The notes under the pieces were generated by a model, which saw nothing but the letters and a program-made list of their open reading frames with translations, was not told the origin of the DNA and did not search any database. A DNA stretch of 64,000 nucleotides from Onthophagus taurus. Its lineage: Eukaryota > Arthropoda > Insecta > Coleoptera > Scarabaeidae. Every line of letters starts with the position of its first letter. Within the stretch, counting starts at the first letter, position 1. The stretch spans positions 39,685,001 through 39,749,000 of the forward strand of contig NC_091972.1 of the NCBI RefSeq assembly GCF_036711975.1, given 5' to 3'. This document shows positions 23,057-34,500 of the stretch, piece after piece. The position numbers and the translations under genes are program-made.

Positions 23057-23098
23057 GTTTCTGAAGAAGGTTGCAACATGGCATCCGAAACGTCAAAC
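23057..23098 (+). ncRNA. Hammerhead ribozyme motif of PLE (right arm)
   Basis: GTTT (23057-23060) pairs with AAAC (23095-23098) as stem I. CTGAAGA occupies 23061-23067; stem II GGTTGC/GCATCC has one mismatch; GAAAC is at 23087-23091. The predicted cleavage triplet GTC is at 23092-23094. Stem III is minimal, as in other PLE ribozymes. Confidence 0.72.
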
Positions 23099-23558
23099 CT
23101 TTTATTAAAAGACGCACGGCAAAACCCGAAAGTTTCTAGTTTTAGTTCTAATTTTAGTTTAACAAAAAGATTTATGAATTTTTAAACATTTTCCTACCCG
23201 CTTCGATACATTGTTTTTAGTTCTTAATTCTTAGAATACTGTTTAAGAATGCTCAACAAAAAGAATCCAGAAGAGGTACATCGGGTGACCTGGCTCATCG
23301 GAAATACCTTTGGAAAGAGGTCTAAAAGGTTTCGACATTTTTCCACCTTTATCAATTTGATAATACAATAACGCATAAAAAACAAGAGTTCGTGGAACTG
23401 CTTATGTCGACATTTTCAGAATATCGCTTTCAGAGACTTAATTGGTTTAAAATGTAACGAGTAAAGCTAAATTTGCATAAAGACTGCTTGGCAACATATT
23501 CTGAATTCATTCCATCGTTTTACATTAAGGTAAAGTGTTTAAACTAAGTCATTAAGTC

Positions 23559-24470
23559 ATGGATACTCTAAGTGTGGCAGAAAAAGTCGAAATGATTTTT
23601 ATTTATGGAGAAAGTGGCAGAAAAGTTACTGATAGTATAGCTTTGTATCGAGAACGTTTTCCTGATCGAAAAACGCCTTCGAGAAGTACCTTTTACAGAG
23701 TTGTGAATGACTTCACTAACACTGGAAATATGAAATCAAGAAAAAGAACTCGGCGAGCAACTGTAACTACAAAAGAAAAGGAAATTGTGGTATTAGCTAG
23801 CGTATTAGCACTCGATAACTTGCAATTGACGCCGGAATATCGAAGGTCAGCATTTTAAGAATATTAAAGCGCAACAAGTATCACCCATACCACATTTCAT
23901 TGCATCAACAGCTTTATGGAGGTGATTTTGAATAATATTTTGTCAATGGGCACAAGAACGAATGCGGTTGGACGTCAATTTCTTTGGTAACAAAAGTAGA
24001 ACATCAACGACCTTGGTCGGTTAATGTTTGGTGTGGCATAATTGGTGATAAATTGATCGGTCCATACTTTATTGATGGTGTGCTGAATGGGAAGAAGTAC
24101 CGAAATTTTTTAGATGACGTCCTACCAACGTTACTTGTAAATTTGAGCAGGGAAGGAAGACAAAATATATGGCTGCAAACGTGAAGCTTTAGATCGGGAT
24201 TATGCTGGGCGATGGATTAGAAGGGGAGATCCAACTTCCTGGCCTGCCAGATCACCTAATTTAACACCTCTTGATTTTTTTTTGTGGGACGTCCTTAAGG
24301 ATAATGTTTATCGCGAAATACTGACTACGCCAGAAAACATGAAAGAGCGGATAAGAAATGCATGCAGAAATAGTACCCAAGAAAACCTTTTAAGGTGTAA
24401 AGAAAGTTTTAGTAGAAGGGTTAACAAATGTATTGAAGTGGGTGGGGAAATATTTGAACATTTATTATAA
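23559..24470 (+). pseudogene. Mariner-type transposase, internally deleted
   Basis: It starts MDTLSVAEKVEMIFIYGESG, the usual HTH opening of mariner-type transposases, with a second HTH (SRSTFYRVVNDF). After a frameshift near 23858 it resumes EHQRPWSVNVWCGIIGDKL and DGVLNGKKYRNFLDDVLP. A third block holds ARSPNLTPLDFFLWDVLKD with the last catalytic Asp. The first catalytic region (around TDEA) and the HDGAPxH block are deleted, so no active enzyme can be made. It ends at a TAA at 24470. Confidence 0.9.
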
Positions 24471-24618
24471 ATTTTATACTTATTGTTGATTAATAGTATA
24501 GTTTAATCATTTTTTATAAATAAACAATATTTAAAACTATTTGAATAAAAAAATTATTATGTAAAATGAACCGTTTTCGACATAATCGCTCGTCTCACGT
24601 TAAATGGACCAATCTGTA

Positions 24619-25620
24619 TATCTCCTTATAGTATGCATTTGAAAGGATTTAACGCTAAGGTATTCATGTAACTAAGTATTTAGAACATGATGATTTATGA
24701 CAAAAAAAGTTATAAAAGACAAAAAATTTGCACATTAATTGATGATTTATAAGGCCGTATATGCATATATTATGGGATATATTAAGGAATATAAATACAT
24801 TATAAACAGGTTTTGAGTCATACATGAAGGTTTCGGATTCACATTTGCGTTTGCTCATTTTTCAAAAATACAGGTCCGTAATGACAATTTTGTCGGAATC
24901 GGAATTATTTTCATCTTTTCAATATTTCAATCTTTTCCGTTTCTGGAAACGTGAGTTTATGGAAATACTCAATATATTCAAAGGCTTAAGACGACTAAAC
25001 CTGAATGTTTCTAGTTCTAGGTCTAATGTTAATTCTAGTAACAGTGGTAGGTAGCGCTAGTTAACATAAGATATTACCATGTTGCATATTCTAATTGAAC
25101 TAAAACTAGAACTAACACTAGACCTAGAATTAGAATTATTCGGGTTTACCCGAAACTTTCTAGTTCTAGGTCTAGTATTAATCCTAGTTTTAATTGTTAT
25201 TCAGCGTTTGATTGTGGGATATTCTTTTTGAACGAAAAGTGGAACTAACACTAGACTGTAATTAGAAACATTCTGGTTTAGCCGTGCGTATCTTAAGACG
25301 GACGAAAGGTCAAGATTATCATAAGGACGTCACCTTTTTCCCAGCAAAGCTACCCAATGCCTGTACTATTAAGCTATGTTGCATTTTATGTGGGACAGTC
25401 CAAGTGCATAGTAGTTTCGTAACTATGGTTGCTGCATTCATATATTGTGACTTATATGAAATTCCCAGTATGTAGTTTGTAAATGTTGTTAGATTTGAAA
25501 AATTAATCGATTTCATTTTATGTTTTTAACAATTGTTTAATATAAATTAAATATTTTTACTCTAGCAAAATGTGTGTTTTAACTGTTTTATTAAAAATAA
25601 CGTAATACTTATTAATACGG
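24619..25620. repeat. Non-coding stretch with repeated CTAGAACTA motifs
   Basis: Short motifs such as AACTAGAACTAACACTAGA and complements recur at 25010-25050, 25085-25130, 25150-25200 and 25230-25265, partly as palindromes around CGGGTTTACCCG (25141). The same motif ends the PLE arms at 21080-21110 and 23135-23160. No gene is seen. Confidence 0.6.
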
Positions 25621-25689
25621 ACCTGATGTCATAAAATTTATGACACGCGCCCGCTCTAGTTATAAAATCGGGCGCGCCTGCTCGGTGAT

Positions 25690-25795
25690 TATTATAATAA
25701 AATGTCTCAATATTGACAAATAATGATATGATGTCAAAATTGACCATTTTTGCAAAATGCAAAAAATAAAAAAAAATCATATCTACCTTATACAG
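25690..25795. repeat. Satellite-like monomer (178-bp family)
   Basis: It shares TTATTATAATAAAATGTCTC, TGATGTCAAA and AATCATATCTACCTTAT with the arrays at 20500 and 27430. Confidence 0.65.
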
Positions 25796-26440
25796 AGTGA
25801 TATAAATACTCGTCAACGCGACCCTCATTTTTGAAAGAGCTATATAACCAGACAATTTATTGTTTCAATAGTTTTGTTATTTTAGATAATTCGTAATTTG
25901 TTGTAATCCTGACGAATAACATGTGGATTTTTGTCCGAGCACACATGGTAATTGTGTAAATTTAGAACACCATTTCTGGTAAAACACCATTCATCCGTTA
26001 CCAGTATACTGTTCGCAAAATCTGTTTCTCTGTTGGTACGATTTAATAGCCGAAATTGCAGCCGCAAAGGATAATCAGCAGGAGTCAGTCCTTGCATCTT
26101 TTGTAAAAGGTGTATAAACCATTACTTTCCAATGTACGCTAAACAATGTTCTGGGAAACTTCGAGTTGGTGAGAATCTTGACTTGGATCTGCATAAACAA
26201 TTTCTAGAATTTCTTCTTCTACATTCACTCCATGTTTGTTTAGTCTACCGTCACCAAGACCTTTCTTAGGTTGCAAATTTTCTGTCTCTCTTCCCCGCTG
26301 AACTAACCGAAGAAAAGTGTTTTCAGACAGCATCTGTTGATTTGGAAGTCGTTCCAAATGCATACGTCTTGCGTGTACAGTGTTTTCTTCAGCTGCCATT
26401 GTACTTTTTGAATTGTAATAGTTCTAAATTTGACGTTAAA
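25795..26440 (-). pseudogene. Mariner-type transposase, N-terminal half
   Basis: Reading leftward from 26399 the minus strand encodes MAAEENTVHARRMHLERLPN, a linker (KGLGDGRLNKHGVNVEEEIL), and after a frame break VTDEWCFTRNGVLNLHNYH and ENPHVIRQ-like sequence (26097-25882). TDE is the first catalytic block. The second and third are absent. A terminus-like sequence, TACAGAGTGATATAAATAC, lies near 25792 on the plus strand, suggesting an internal deletion that joined the middle of the gene to the left end. Confidence 0.8.
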
Positions 26441-26530
26441 TGAAATTGTTTATTAAAGTGTTAAATGACATGTGTGCTGCTAAGTAACCAAATCAACTGG
26501 ATTGGCAGCAATAAAAACATGGTATCAGCC

Positions 26531-26854
26531 CAAGGACAGTAGAATCTAACAGGACTGCTACATCCATTGTATTTTTGTAGTCCACTACGGGTTGGTTGCC
26601 CGCACTCTACGTCACACTATTTGCCACGCCTGGTAACTGTCTGTGTTTTTAGAGGTTATATGATAGACATTAATACGTCTAAAAACATAAAACTTCAAAA
26701 ATATAATGAATACGTCTAGGATATAACCTCTAATAATACACAGCAAACATAGACCATAACAACAGCTGGGCGTGGAAAATGGTATGACGTAGTTTGCGGG
26801 CAGGTTGTCACAACAATGGATGTAGCAGTCCTGTTAGATTCTACTGTCCTTGGT
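26531..26854. mobile_element. MITE, copy 1
   Basis: CAAGGACAGTAGAATCTAAC at the left end and its complement at the right end form TIRs of over 35 bases (shared internal landmark GGACTGCTACATCCATTGT). The core has subsidiary palindromes around GAGGTTATATGATAGACATT. No coding capacity. Confidence 0.85.
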
Positions 26855-26873
26855 ATCAGCCCACAACTATTAG

Positions 26874-27164
26874 CCAAGGACAATAGAATCTAACAGAACT
26901 GTTCTAACTGTTCTAACAGTACTAAATCCATTGTAGTGACAACGTGCCCGTATACTACGGCACATCATTTGCCACATCAAATAAATTTATGCCATGCCAA
27001 ATGTCTATCATATAACCTCTAAAAACACACAGAGAACGCATAGAATTCAATGACAGTTAACTGGGCGTGGCAAATAGTGTGACGTAGAGTGCGGGCAACC
27101 AATCCGTAGTGGGCTACAAAACAATAATGGATGTAGCAGTCCTGTTAGATTCTACTGTACTTGG
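26874..27164. mobile_element. MITE, copy 2
   Basis: It has the same TIRs as copy 1, 19 bases away. The left TIR contains a small internal duplication (ACTGTTCTA units near 26900). The interior shares TATCATATAACCTCTAAAAA with copy 1. Confidence 0.83.
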
Positions 27165-27429
27165 TATGAGAGGTTCTCAGTAAATAAACACCAGTTTTTG
27201 AACGTTTTAACAAATTTTTAAATAGACGTAACTGCCATATTACAAAGATTTTATTATTTTTGCTAATTATGCATTGTTGAAGTAACCCCGAAATATTCGC
27301 AGTTTGAATTTAAGCGTAGTATATGATGATTATTAAGTTATGGTGAAAACATTATTAAGAAAATATCTTCAAATTGGCCCCTAGTCCCTACCCTTTTAAT
27401 CTGACAATTTAACATTCAGGTTTAGCCGT
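27165..27429. other. Intergenic, nothing recognised
   Basis: No gene or repeat seen. Confidence 0.5.
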
Positions 27430-28065
27430 GCGCCTCTGAAGACGACCGAAAACTGAGTGTTATCATATGGACGTTATCTTTTTCCAAGCATGTAAACTTC
27501 TGAACATTGTCAAATAATAAGATGATGTCAAACTTTGACATTTTAGAAAAGTTCAACATTTAAGAAAATCATATATACTTTATTTAGAACGATATTGAAT
27601 CATTTTTGTATCAAATTAAAGCCATAAGTATGTACTTTAAAAGAATATGGTACAACATAGGTGTTTATTATAGTAAAATGTTTCAAAATTGTCAAATAAT
27701 AAAATGATGTCAACACCGACCATTTTCACAATATTCAAAAAATAAAGACATATCTGCTGATTTAAAACGTTCATGAAATAATTTATACATTAAATTAAAG
27801 CTAAAAGCATTTACTTTAAGAAGATATGTTACAATGTAGTTGTTTATTATAGTAAAACTTCTGTAAATTAACAAATAATAAGATGATGTCAAACTTCAAC
27901 ATTTTAGAAAAGTTAAAAATTAAAAAAATCATATCTGCTTTATTTGGAACGATCATGAAACCATATTTGTGTTAAGGATGTACTGTAAGAACATACATTA
28001 CACAATATGGTTGGTTGTTATTTATTATAATGAATCATCTCAAAATTGACAAACATTGAAATTAT
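27430..28065. repeat. About 3.5 tandem copies of a 178-bp satellite
   Basis: The motif AATAATAAGATGATGTCAAA (or close) recurs near 27511, 27696, 27870 and, decayed, 28045, with AATCATAT-type and ATTAAAGCTAAAAGCA blocks between. The period is close to the 181-bp intronic satellite at 29760-34260, and both contain AAAAATCATAT and TTAAAGCT(A/T)AAAG, so a common origin is possible. Confidence 0.75.
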
Positions 28066-28074
28066 GGCAAATAT

Positions 28075-28245
28075 TCTAGATGCTATTAGAGATAGAGCAA
28101 TCAAACAAGTTCACAGAATTGTGGTAGCTGCAACAGAGGCCTTCGATGCAAAGAGTTATTATTTGGATATCTTGTAGGCTTTCGATACGATCCAGCACGA
28201 TAGCTTACTTATAATATTAAAAAGGCAGTTGTTGAATGAGAGGTT
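28075..28245 (+). pseudogene. LINE reverse transcriptase fragment
   Basis: The plus strand reads SYYLDIL-AFDTIQHDSLLI, the RT palm block that carries the first catalytic Asp (FLDxxxAFDxxxHxxLL) of jockey/CR1-like LINEs, with one in-frame stop. Nothing else of the element remains. Confidence 0.65.
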
Positions 28246-28468
28246 GTCCTTTATTCAGTGTATCCCCAAATCTTCAGCTCGTACAAGCAATTCCACAGAT
28301 ATGATTACACCCTAATCATAAAGCAATGTGTGTGGTCAAACATATTGCTTTCAAGATCCAATTGTTTCCAGCACTGCATATTTTACCTAAAAACTAAACC
28401 AACGATTTCTAAAGCAGCTATACACAACAACACACTAGCATAATATAAACATACAAAAATAAATAAGC

Positions 28469-28474
28469 TTTATT
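28469..28474 (-). terminator. Candidate polyadenylation signal of CYP4 copy 1
   Basis: AATAAA on the minus strand lies 116 bases downstream of the stop codon. Confidence 0.5.
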
Positions 28475-28589
28475 TAACAGTAACAATAGCAAGTTCCGTC
28501 TCATTATGAAGAATTAAACGCTTATTTACTAAAACTAAAAAAAAATTCCAATTTTGACACCGCTTTAATATAAATTTTTCTTGAACAAT

Positions 28590-31500
28590 TTACACTCTGG
28601 GTTCTAATTTAATGAATAACCCATCTTTTGGTCGCAAAATTAATTCTACCATTGGTTTTATAGTTTCCTCAGTTTGCGTTGAAGTTATTTTGTAATTTTT
28701 TAAGATGTAAGCCAAAATAATCTTTTCTTCGTAAATTGCAAATTTTTGTCCTAAAACAACCATAAGTTAATACCTAAAAAATTTAACGAAATGATTCTTT
28801 TAAACCTATGCAATTTCTTGGTCCAGCACTAAACGGAACGTAAGCATAAGGATGTCTATTTTTAGTATTTTCTGGTAAAAAACGATCCGGATCGAAATTA
28901 TCAGGATTTGAGTATACTTTAGGATTTCTATGAAGTGATAGAATTTCAACCGCAACCGTGCAATCAGCTGGTACTAAATATCCCCCTGAAATTAGTTTTA
29001 ATAAGAATGTGTTTTATTAACAACATTATTTTTAAAAAACCTAATTCAATATCCCTAGTTAATTCTCTTCCTATCGCTGGAACGCTAGGATATAATCTTA
29101 AAGCCTCTTTACAACATCTTTCCAAAAGTTTTAAATCGTTCAAACTATTTATAGTTAAGTTTTCGTAATTTTGAAACACTTGATTGACTTCTTCGTAAAC
29201 TTTATCTTGGATATCTTGGTGATTTCCCAATAAAAAGAGCGCCCAATTTATTGCTGCAGTTGTTGTATCATGTCCCTGTAATGAAAAATATTTAAATAAT
29301 TTAAAAAAATAAAATAAAGTCGATTCACCTCAAACATAAATGTGTCAACTTGCTCTTTTATTTCTTCATCGGTAAACGCATTTTCTTTATTGGACATTTC
29401 AATAAATAAATCGAGGAAAGCTTGACGTTTTTTTATACCAATGTCTTCATCTATTGATGTATTCAACGAGTGTAAATGATCGTTTTTGAATGCTTTTTTT
29501 CTATCTTGAATAACCTGTATTAATTAAATTTTATTATTTGGAATAATATATATTAATTTATTAGGAATTACTTGTTTTGTGAAATTATGTAGTATTGTTA
29601 AATATTTATTATATTCTTTCCCGAATGGTGTTTTATAAAATATAAAATCAGGGTGTAACAAAGGCGTAGTTAATCTCTTCATGGTTAATTTGGTGATTCT
29701 AAAATTAACTTCATTTACATACAATTAATGTAAACAATAGTTTTCGTCAAAAAGTCAACAGATGTTTAATTTAAATATATGTTAAATTGTATGGATTGTG
29801 GTATGTATGTTAATTTGAAGCTTAAAGATTCTAGTTTATGATATGATATAGAAACTATACGATAATGTTATTGAAATTTCCAGGAAAAAATTTTTGAGAA
29901 AGAAATTGTCAAATTTATAAATCAGTAATAATTCGATATACTGAAAAAATCATATCAACTGTATTTTTCAGAATGTTGATATGATATGTATGTTAAATTA
30001 AAGCTTAAAGATTCTAGTCTATGATATGATATAAAAATTAAAAGATAATGATGTTAAAATTTATAGAATACAAATATTAAGAAAGAAATGGTCTAATTTA
30101 TAAATAAAAAACATTACGAAATTTAAAAGAAATCATACCGACTGTATTTTTAAGTCATGATATGATAAGTATGTTGGATTGAAGCTTAAAGATTCTAGTT
30201 TATGATATGATATAAAAACTATAAGATAATATTATAGAAATTTCCAGGAAACAATTATTAAGAAAGAAATGGTCTAATAAAAAATAATACGAAATTTAAA
30301 GTAATCATGTCGACTATATTTTTATATCATGATATGATAAGTATGTTGAATTAAAGCTTAAAGATTCTACTTTATGATATGATATAAAAACTATAAGATA
30401 ATATTAATGAAATTGCCAGAAAAAAATTATTAATGAAGAAATTGTCAAATTTATAAATCAGTAATTATTCGATATTTTGAAAAAATCATATTAATTGTAT
30501 TCTTAAGAATCTTGATATGATGTGTATGTTAAATTAAAGCTTAAAGTCTCTAGTTTATGATATGATATAAAAACTAAAAGATAATGTTATTAAAATTTTC
30601 AGGAAACAATTATTAACAAAGAAATGGTCTAATTTATAAATAAAAAATAATACAAAATTTAAAAGTAATCATACCGACTGTATTGTTAAGAGTCATGATA
30701 TGATAAGTATGTTGAATTGAAGCTTAAAGGCTCTAGTTTATTATATGATATAGAAACTATAAGATAATATTATTGAAATCACCAGAAAAGTTATTAATGA
30801 AGAAATTGTAAAATTTATAAATCAGTAATAATTCAATATTTTGAAGAAATCATATCAACTGTAGTTTTAAGAATTTTAATATGATATGTATGTTAAATTG
30901 AAGCTTAAAGATTCTAGTTTATGATATGATATAGAAACTATGAGATAATGTTATTAAAATTTCCAGGAAACAATTATTAACAAAGAAATGGTCTAATTTA
31001 TAAATAAAAAACAATACAAAATTTAAAAGTAATCATACCGACTGTATTGTCAAGAGTCATGATATGATAAATATGTTGAATTGAAGCTTAAAGATTCTAC
31101 TTTATGATATGATATAGAAACTATAAGATAATATTATTGAAATTGCCGGAAAAAAATTATTAATGAAGAAATTGTCAAATTTATAAATCAGTAATTATTT
31201 GATATTTTGAAAAAATCATATCAACTGTATTTTTAAAAATCTTGATATGATATGTATGTTAAATTAAAGCTTAAAGATTCTAGTTTATGATATGATATAA
31301 AAACTAAAAGATAATGTTATTAAAATTTTCAGGAAACAATTATTAACAAAGAAATGGTCTAATTTATAAATAAAAAATAATACAAAATTTAAAAGTAATC
31401 ATACCGACTGTATTTTTAAGAGTCATGATATGATAAGTATGTTGAATTGAAGCTTAAAGGCTCTAGTTTATGATATGATATAAAAACTATAAGATAATGT

Positions 31501-34500
31501 TATTGAAATCACCAGAAAAGTTATTAATGAAGGAATTGTAAAATTTATAAATCAGTAATAATTCAATATTTTGAAGAAATCATATCAACTGTATTTTTAA
31601 GAATCTTGATATGATAAGTATGTTGAATTGAAGCTTAAAGGCTCTAGTTTATGATATGATATAGAAACTATAAGATAATGTTATTGAAATCACCAGAAAA
31701 GTTATTAATGAAGGAATTGTAAAATTTATAAATCAGTAATAATTCAATATTTTGAAGAAATCATATCAACTGTATTTTTAAGAATCTTGATATGATATGT
31801 ATGTTAAATTAAAGCTTAAAGATTCTAGTTTATGATATGATATAAAAACTAAAAGATAATGTTATTAAAATTTTCAGGAAACAATTATTAACAAAGAAAT
31901 GGTCTAATTTATAAATAAAAAATAATACAAAATTTAAAAGTAATCATACCGACTGTATTGTTAAGAGTCATGATATGATAAGTATGTTGAATTGAAGCTT
32001 AAAGGCCCTAGTTTATGATATGATATAGAAACTATAAGATAATGTTATTGAAATCACCAGAAAAGTTATTAATGAAGGAATTGTAAAATTTATAAATCAG
32101 TAATAATTCAATATTTTGAAGAAATCATATCAACTGTAGTTTTAAGAATCTTGATATGATAAGTATGTTGAATTGAAGCTTAAAGGCTCTAGTTTATGAT
32201 ATGATATAGAAACTATAAGATAATGTTATTGAAATCACCAGAAAAGTTATTAATGAAGGAATTGTAAAATTTATAAATCAGTAATAATTCAATATTTTGA
32301 AGAAATCATATCAACTGTATTTTTAAGAATCTTGATATGATAAGTATGTTGAATTGAAGCTTAAAGGCTCTAGTTTATGATATGATATAGAAACTATAAG
32401 ATAATGTTATTGAAATCACCAGAAAAGTTATTAATGAAGGAATTGTAAAATTTATAAATCAGTAATAATTCAATATTTTGAAGAAATCATATCAACTGTA
32501 TTTTTAAGAATCTTGATATGATATGTATGTTAAATTAAAGCTAAAAGATTCTAGTTTATGATATGATATAAAAACTAAAAGATAATGTTATTAAAATTTT
32601 CAGGAAACAATTATTAACAAAGAAATGGTCTAATTGATAAATAAAAAATAATACAAAATTTAAAAGTAATCATACCGACGGTATTGTTAAGAGTCATGAT
32701 ATGATAAGTATGTTGAATTGAAGCTTAAAGGCTCTAGTTTATGATATGATATAGAAACTATAAGATAATATTATTGAAATCATCAGAAAAGTTATTAATG
32801 AAGAAATTGTAAAATTTATAAATCAGTAATAATTCAATATTTTGAAGAAATCATATCAACTGTAGTTTTAAGAATCTTGATATGATATGTATGTTAAATT
32901 GAAGCTTAAAGATTCTAGTTTATAATATGATATAAAAACGAAAAGATAATGTTATTAAAATTTTCAGGAAACAATTATTAACAAAGAAATGGTCTAATTT
33001 ATAAATAAAAAACAATACAAAATTTAAAAGTAATCATACCGACTGTATTGTCAAGAGTCATGATATGATAAATATGTTGAATTGAAGCTTAAAGACTCTA
33101 GTTTATGATATGATATAGAAACTATAAGATAATATTATTAAAATTTCCAGAAAAGTTATTAAGAAAGAAATTGTCAAATTTATAAGTCAGTAATAATTCC
33201 ATATTTTGAAGAAATCATATCAACTGTAGTTTTAAGAATCTTAATATGATATGTATTTTAAATTGAAGCTTAAAGATTCTAGTTTATGATATGATATAAA
33301 AACTATGATATAATGTTATTAAAATTTCCAGGAAACAATTATTAAGAAAGAAATGGTCTAATAAAAAATAATACGAAATTTAAAGTAATCATGTCGACTA
33401 TATTTTTATATCATGATATGATAAGTATGTTGAATTAAAGCTTAAAGATTCTACTTAATGATATGATATAGAAACTATAAGATAATATTATTGAAATTGC
33501 CAGAAAAAAATTATTAATGAAGAAATTGTCAAATTTATAAATCAGTAATTATTCGATATTTTGAAAAAATCATATCAACTGTATTTTTAAGAATCTTGAT
33601 ATGATGTGTATGTTAAATTAAAGCTTAAAGATTCTAGTTTATGATATGATATAAAAACTAAAAGATAATGTTATTAAAATTTTCAGGAAACAATTATTAA
33701 CAAATGGTCTAATTTATAAATAAAAAATAATACAAAATTTAAAAGTAATCATACCGACTGTATTTTTAAGAGTCATGATATGATAAGTATGTTGAATTGA
33801 AGCTTAAAGGCTCTAGTTTATGATATGATATAGAAACTATAAGATAATGTTATTGAAATCACCAGAAAAGTTATTAATGAACAAATTGTAAAATTTATAA
33901 ATCAGTAATAATTCGATATTTTGAAGAAATCGTATCAACTGTAGTTCTAAGAATCTTAAAATGATATGTATGTTAAATTGAAGCTTAAAGATTCTAGTTT
34001 ATGATATGATATAGAAACTATGAGATAATGTTATTAAAATTTCCAGGAAACAATTATTAAGAAAGAAATTGTCTAAATTATAAATAAAAAATAATACGAA
34101 ATTTAAAAGAAATCATATCAACTGTACTTTTAAGAATCTTGATATGATATGTATGTTAAATTGGAGCTTAAAGACTCTAGTTTATGATATGATATAAAAA
34201 CTATAAGATAATATTATTGAAATTTCTAGGAAATTATCATTATTAAAGAGGAAATTGTCGGATAAGCAATAAAAAGAACCAATTAATTTAACTAATAATG
34301 TTTGGTGACAATTATTGGCCCTTTTTTCGAAATACTCTCTCCCAAAGATATATAGAAATGTTAGAAAACATTTTTTTCCAGATTATAACGGATATCCCAT
34401 TAAAGATTAGCCCCTAAATGTTTTCAACAAGACAATGTCCAGAGCACAGTACACGAGATAATTTGTTTCCAAACCGTTGGATTTGACGGTTTCCTGAAAA

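Larger units (their letters stand above)
21073..23162 (-). mobile_element. Penelope-like element with inverted terminal arms
   Basis: A minus-strand reverse transcriptase plus GIY-YIG gene is flanked by inverted arms of about 170 bases (21073-21240 and 23020-23162). Each arm contains a hammerhead motif and ends in AACTAAAACTAGAAC-type sequence. Inverted placement of terminal repeats is known for PLEs. Confidence 0.88.
20714..24616 (+). mobile_element. Mariner element carrying a Penelope-like insertion
   Basis: Ends CAGGTCCATTTAACGTGAGA and complement are flanked by TA (20712-20713 and 24617-24618), and the match continues through GAAAACGGTTCATTTT. The transposase relic lies at 23559-24470. 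A PLE (21073-23162) is inserted upstream of it, so about half the length is foreign. Confidence 0.88.

Noticed and set aside
28258..28443. A possible extra exon next to CYP4 copy 1
   Set aside because: It is on the other strand, follows a LINE fragment and carries no P450 or other motif.
29760..34260. CRISPR-like regular landmark spacing
   Set aside because: Whole monomers repeat between landmarks, so there are no spacers; it is an intronic satellite.
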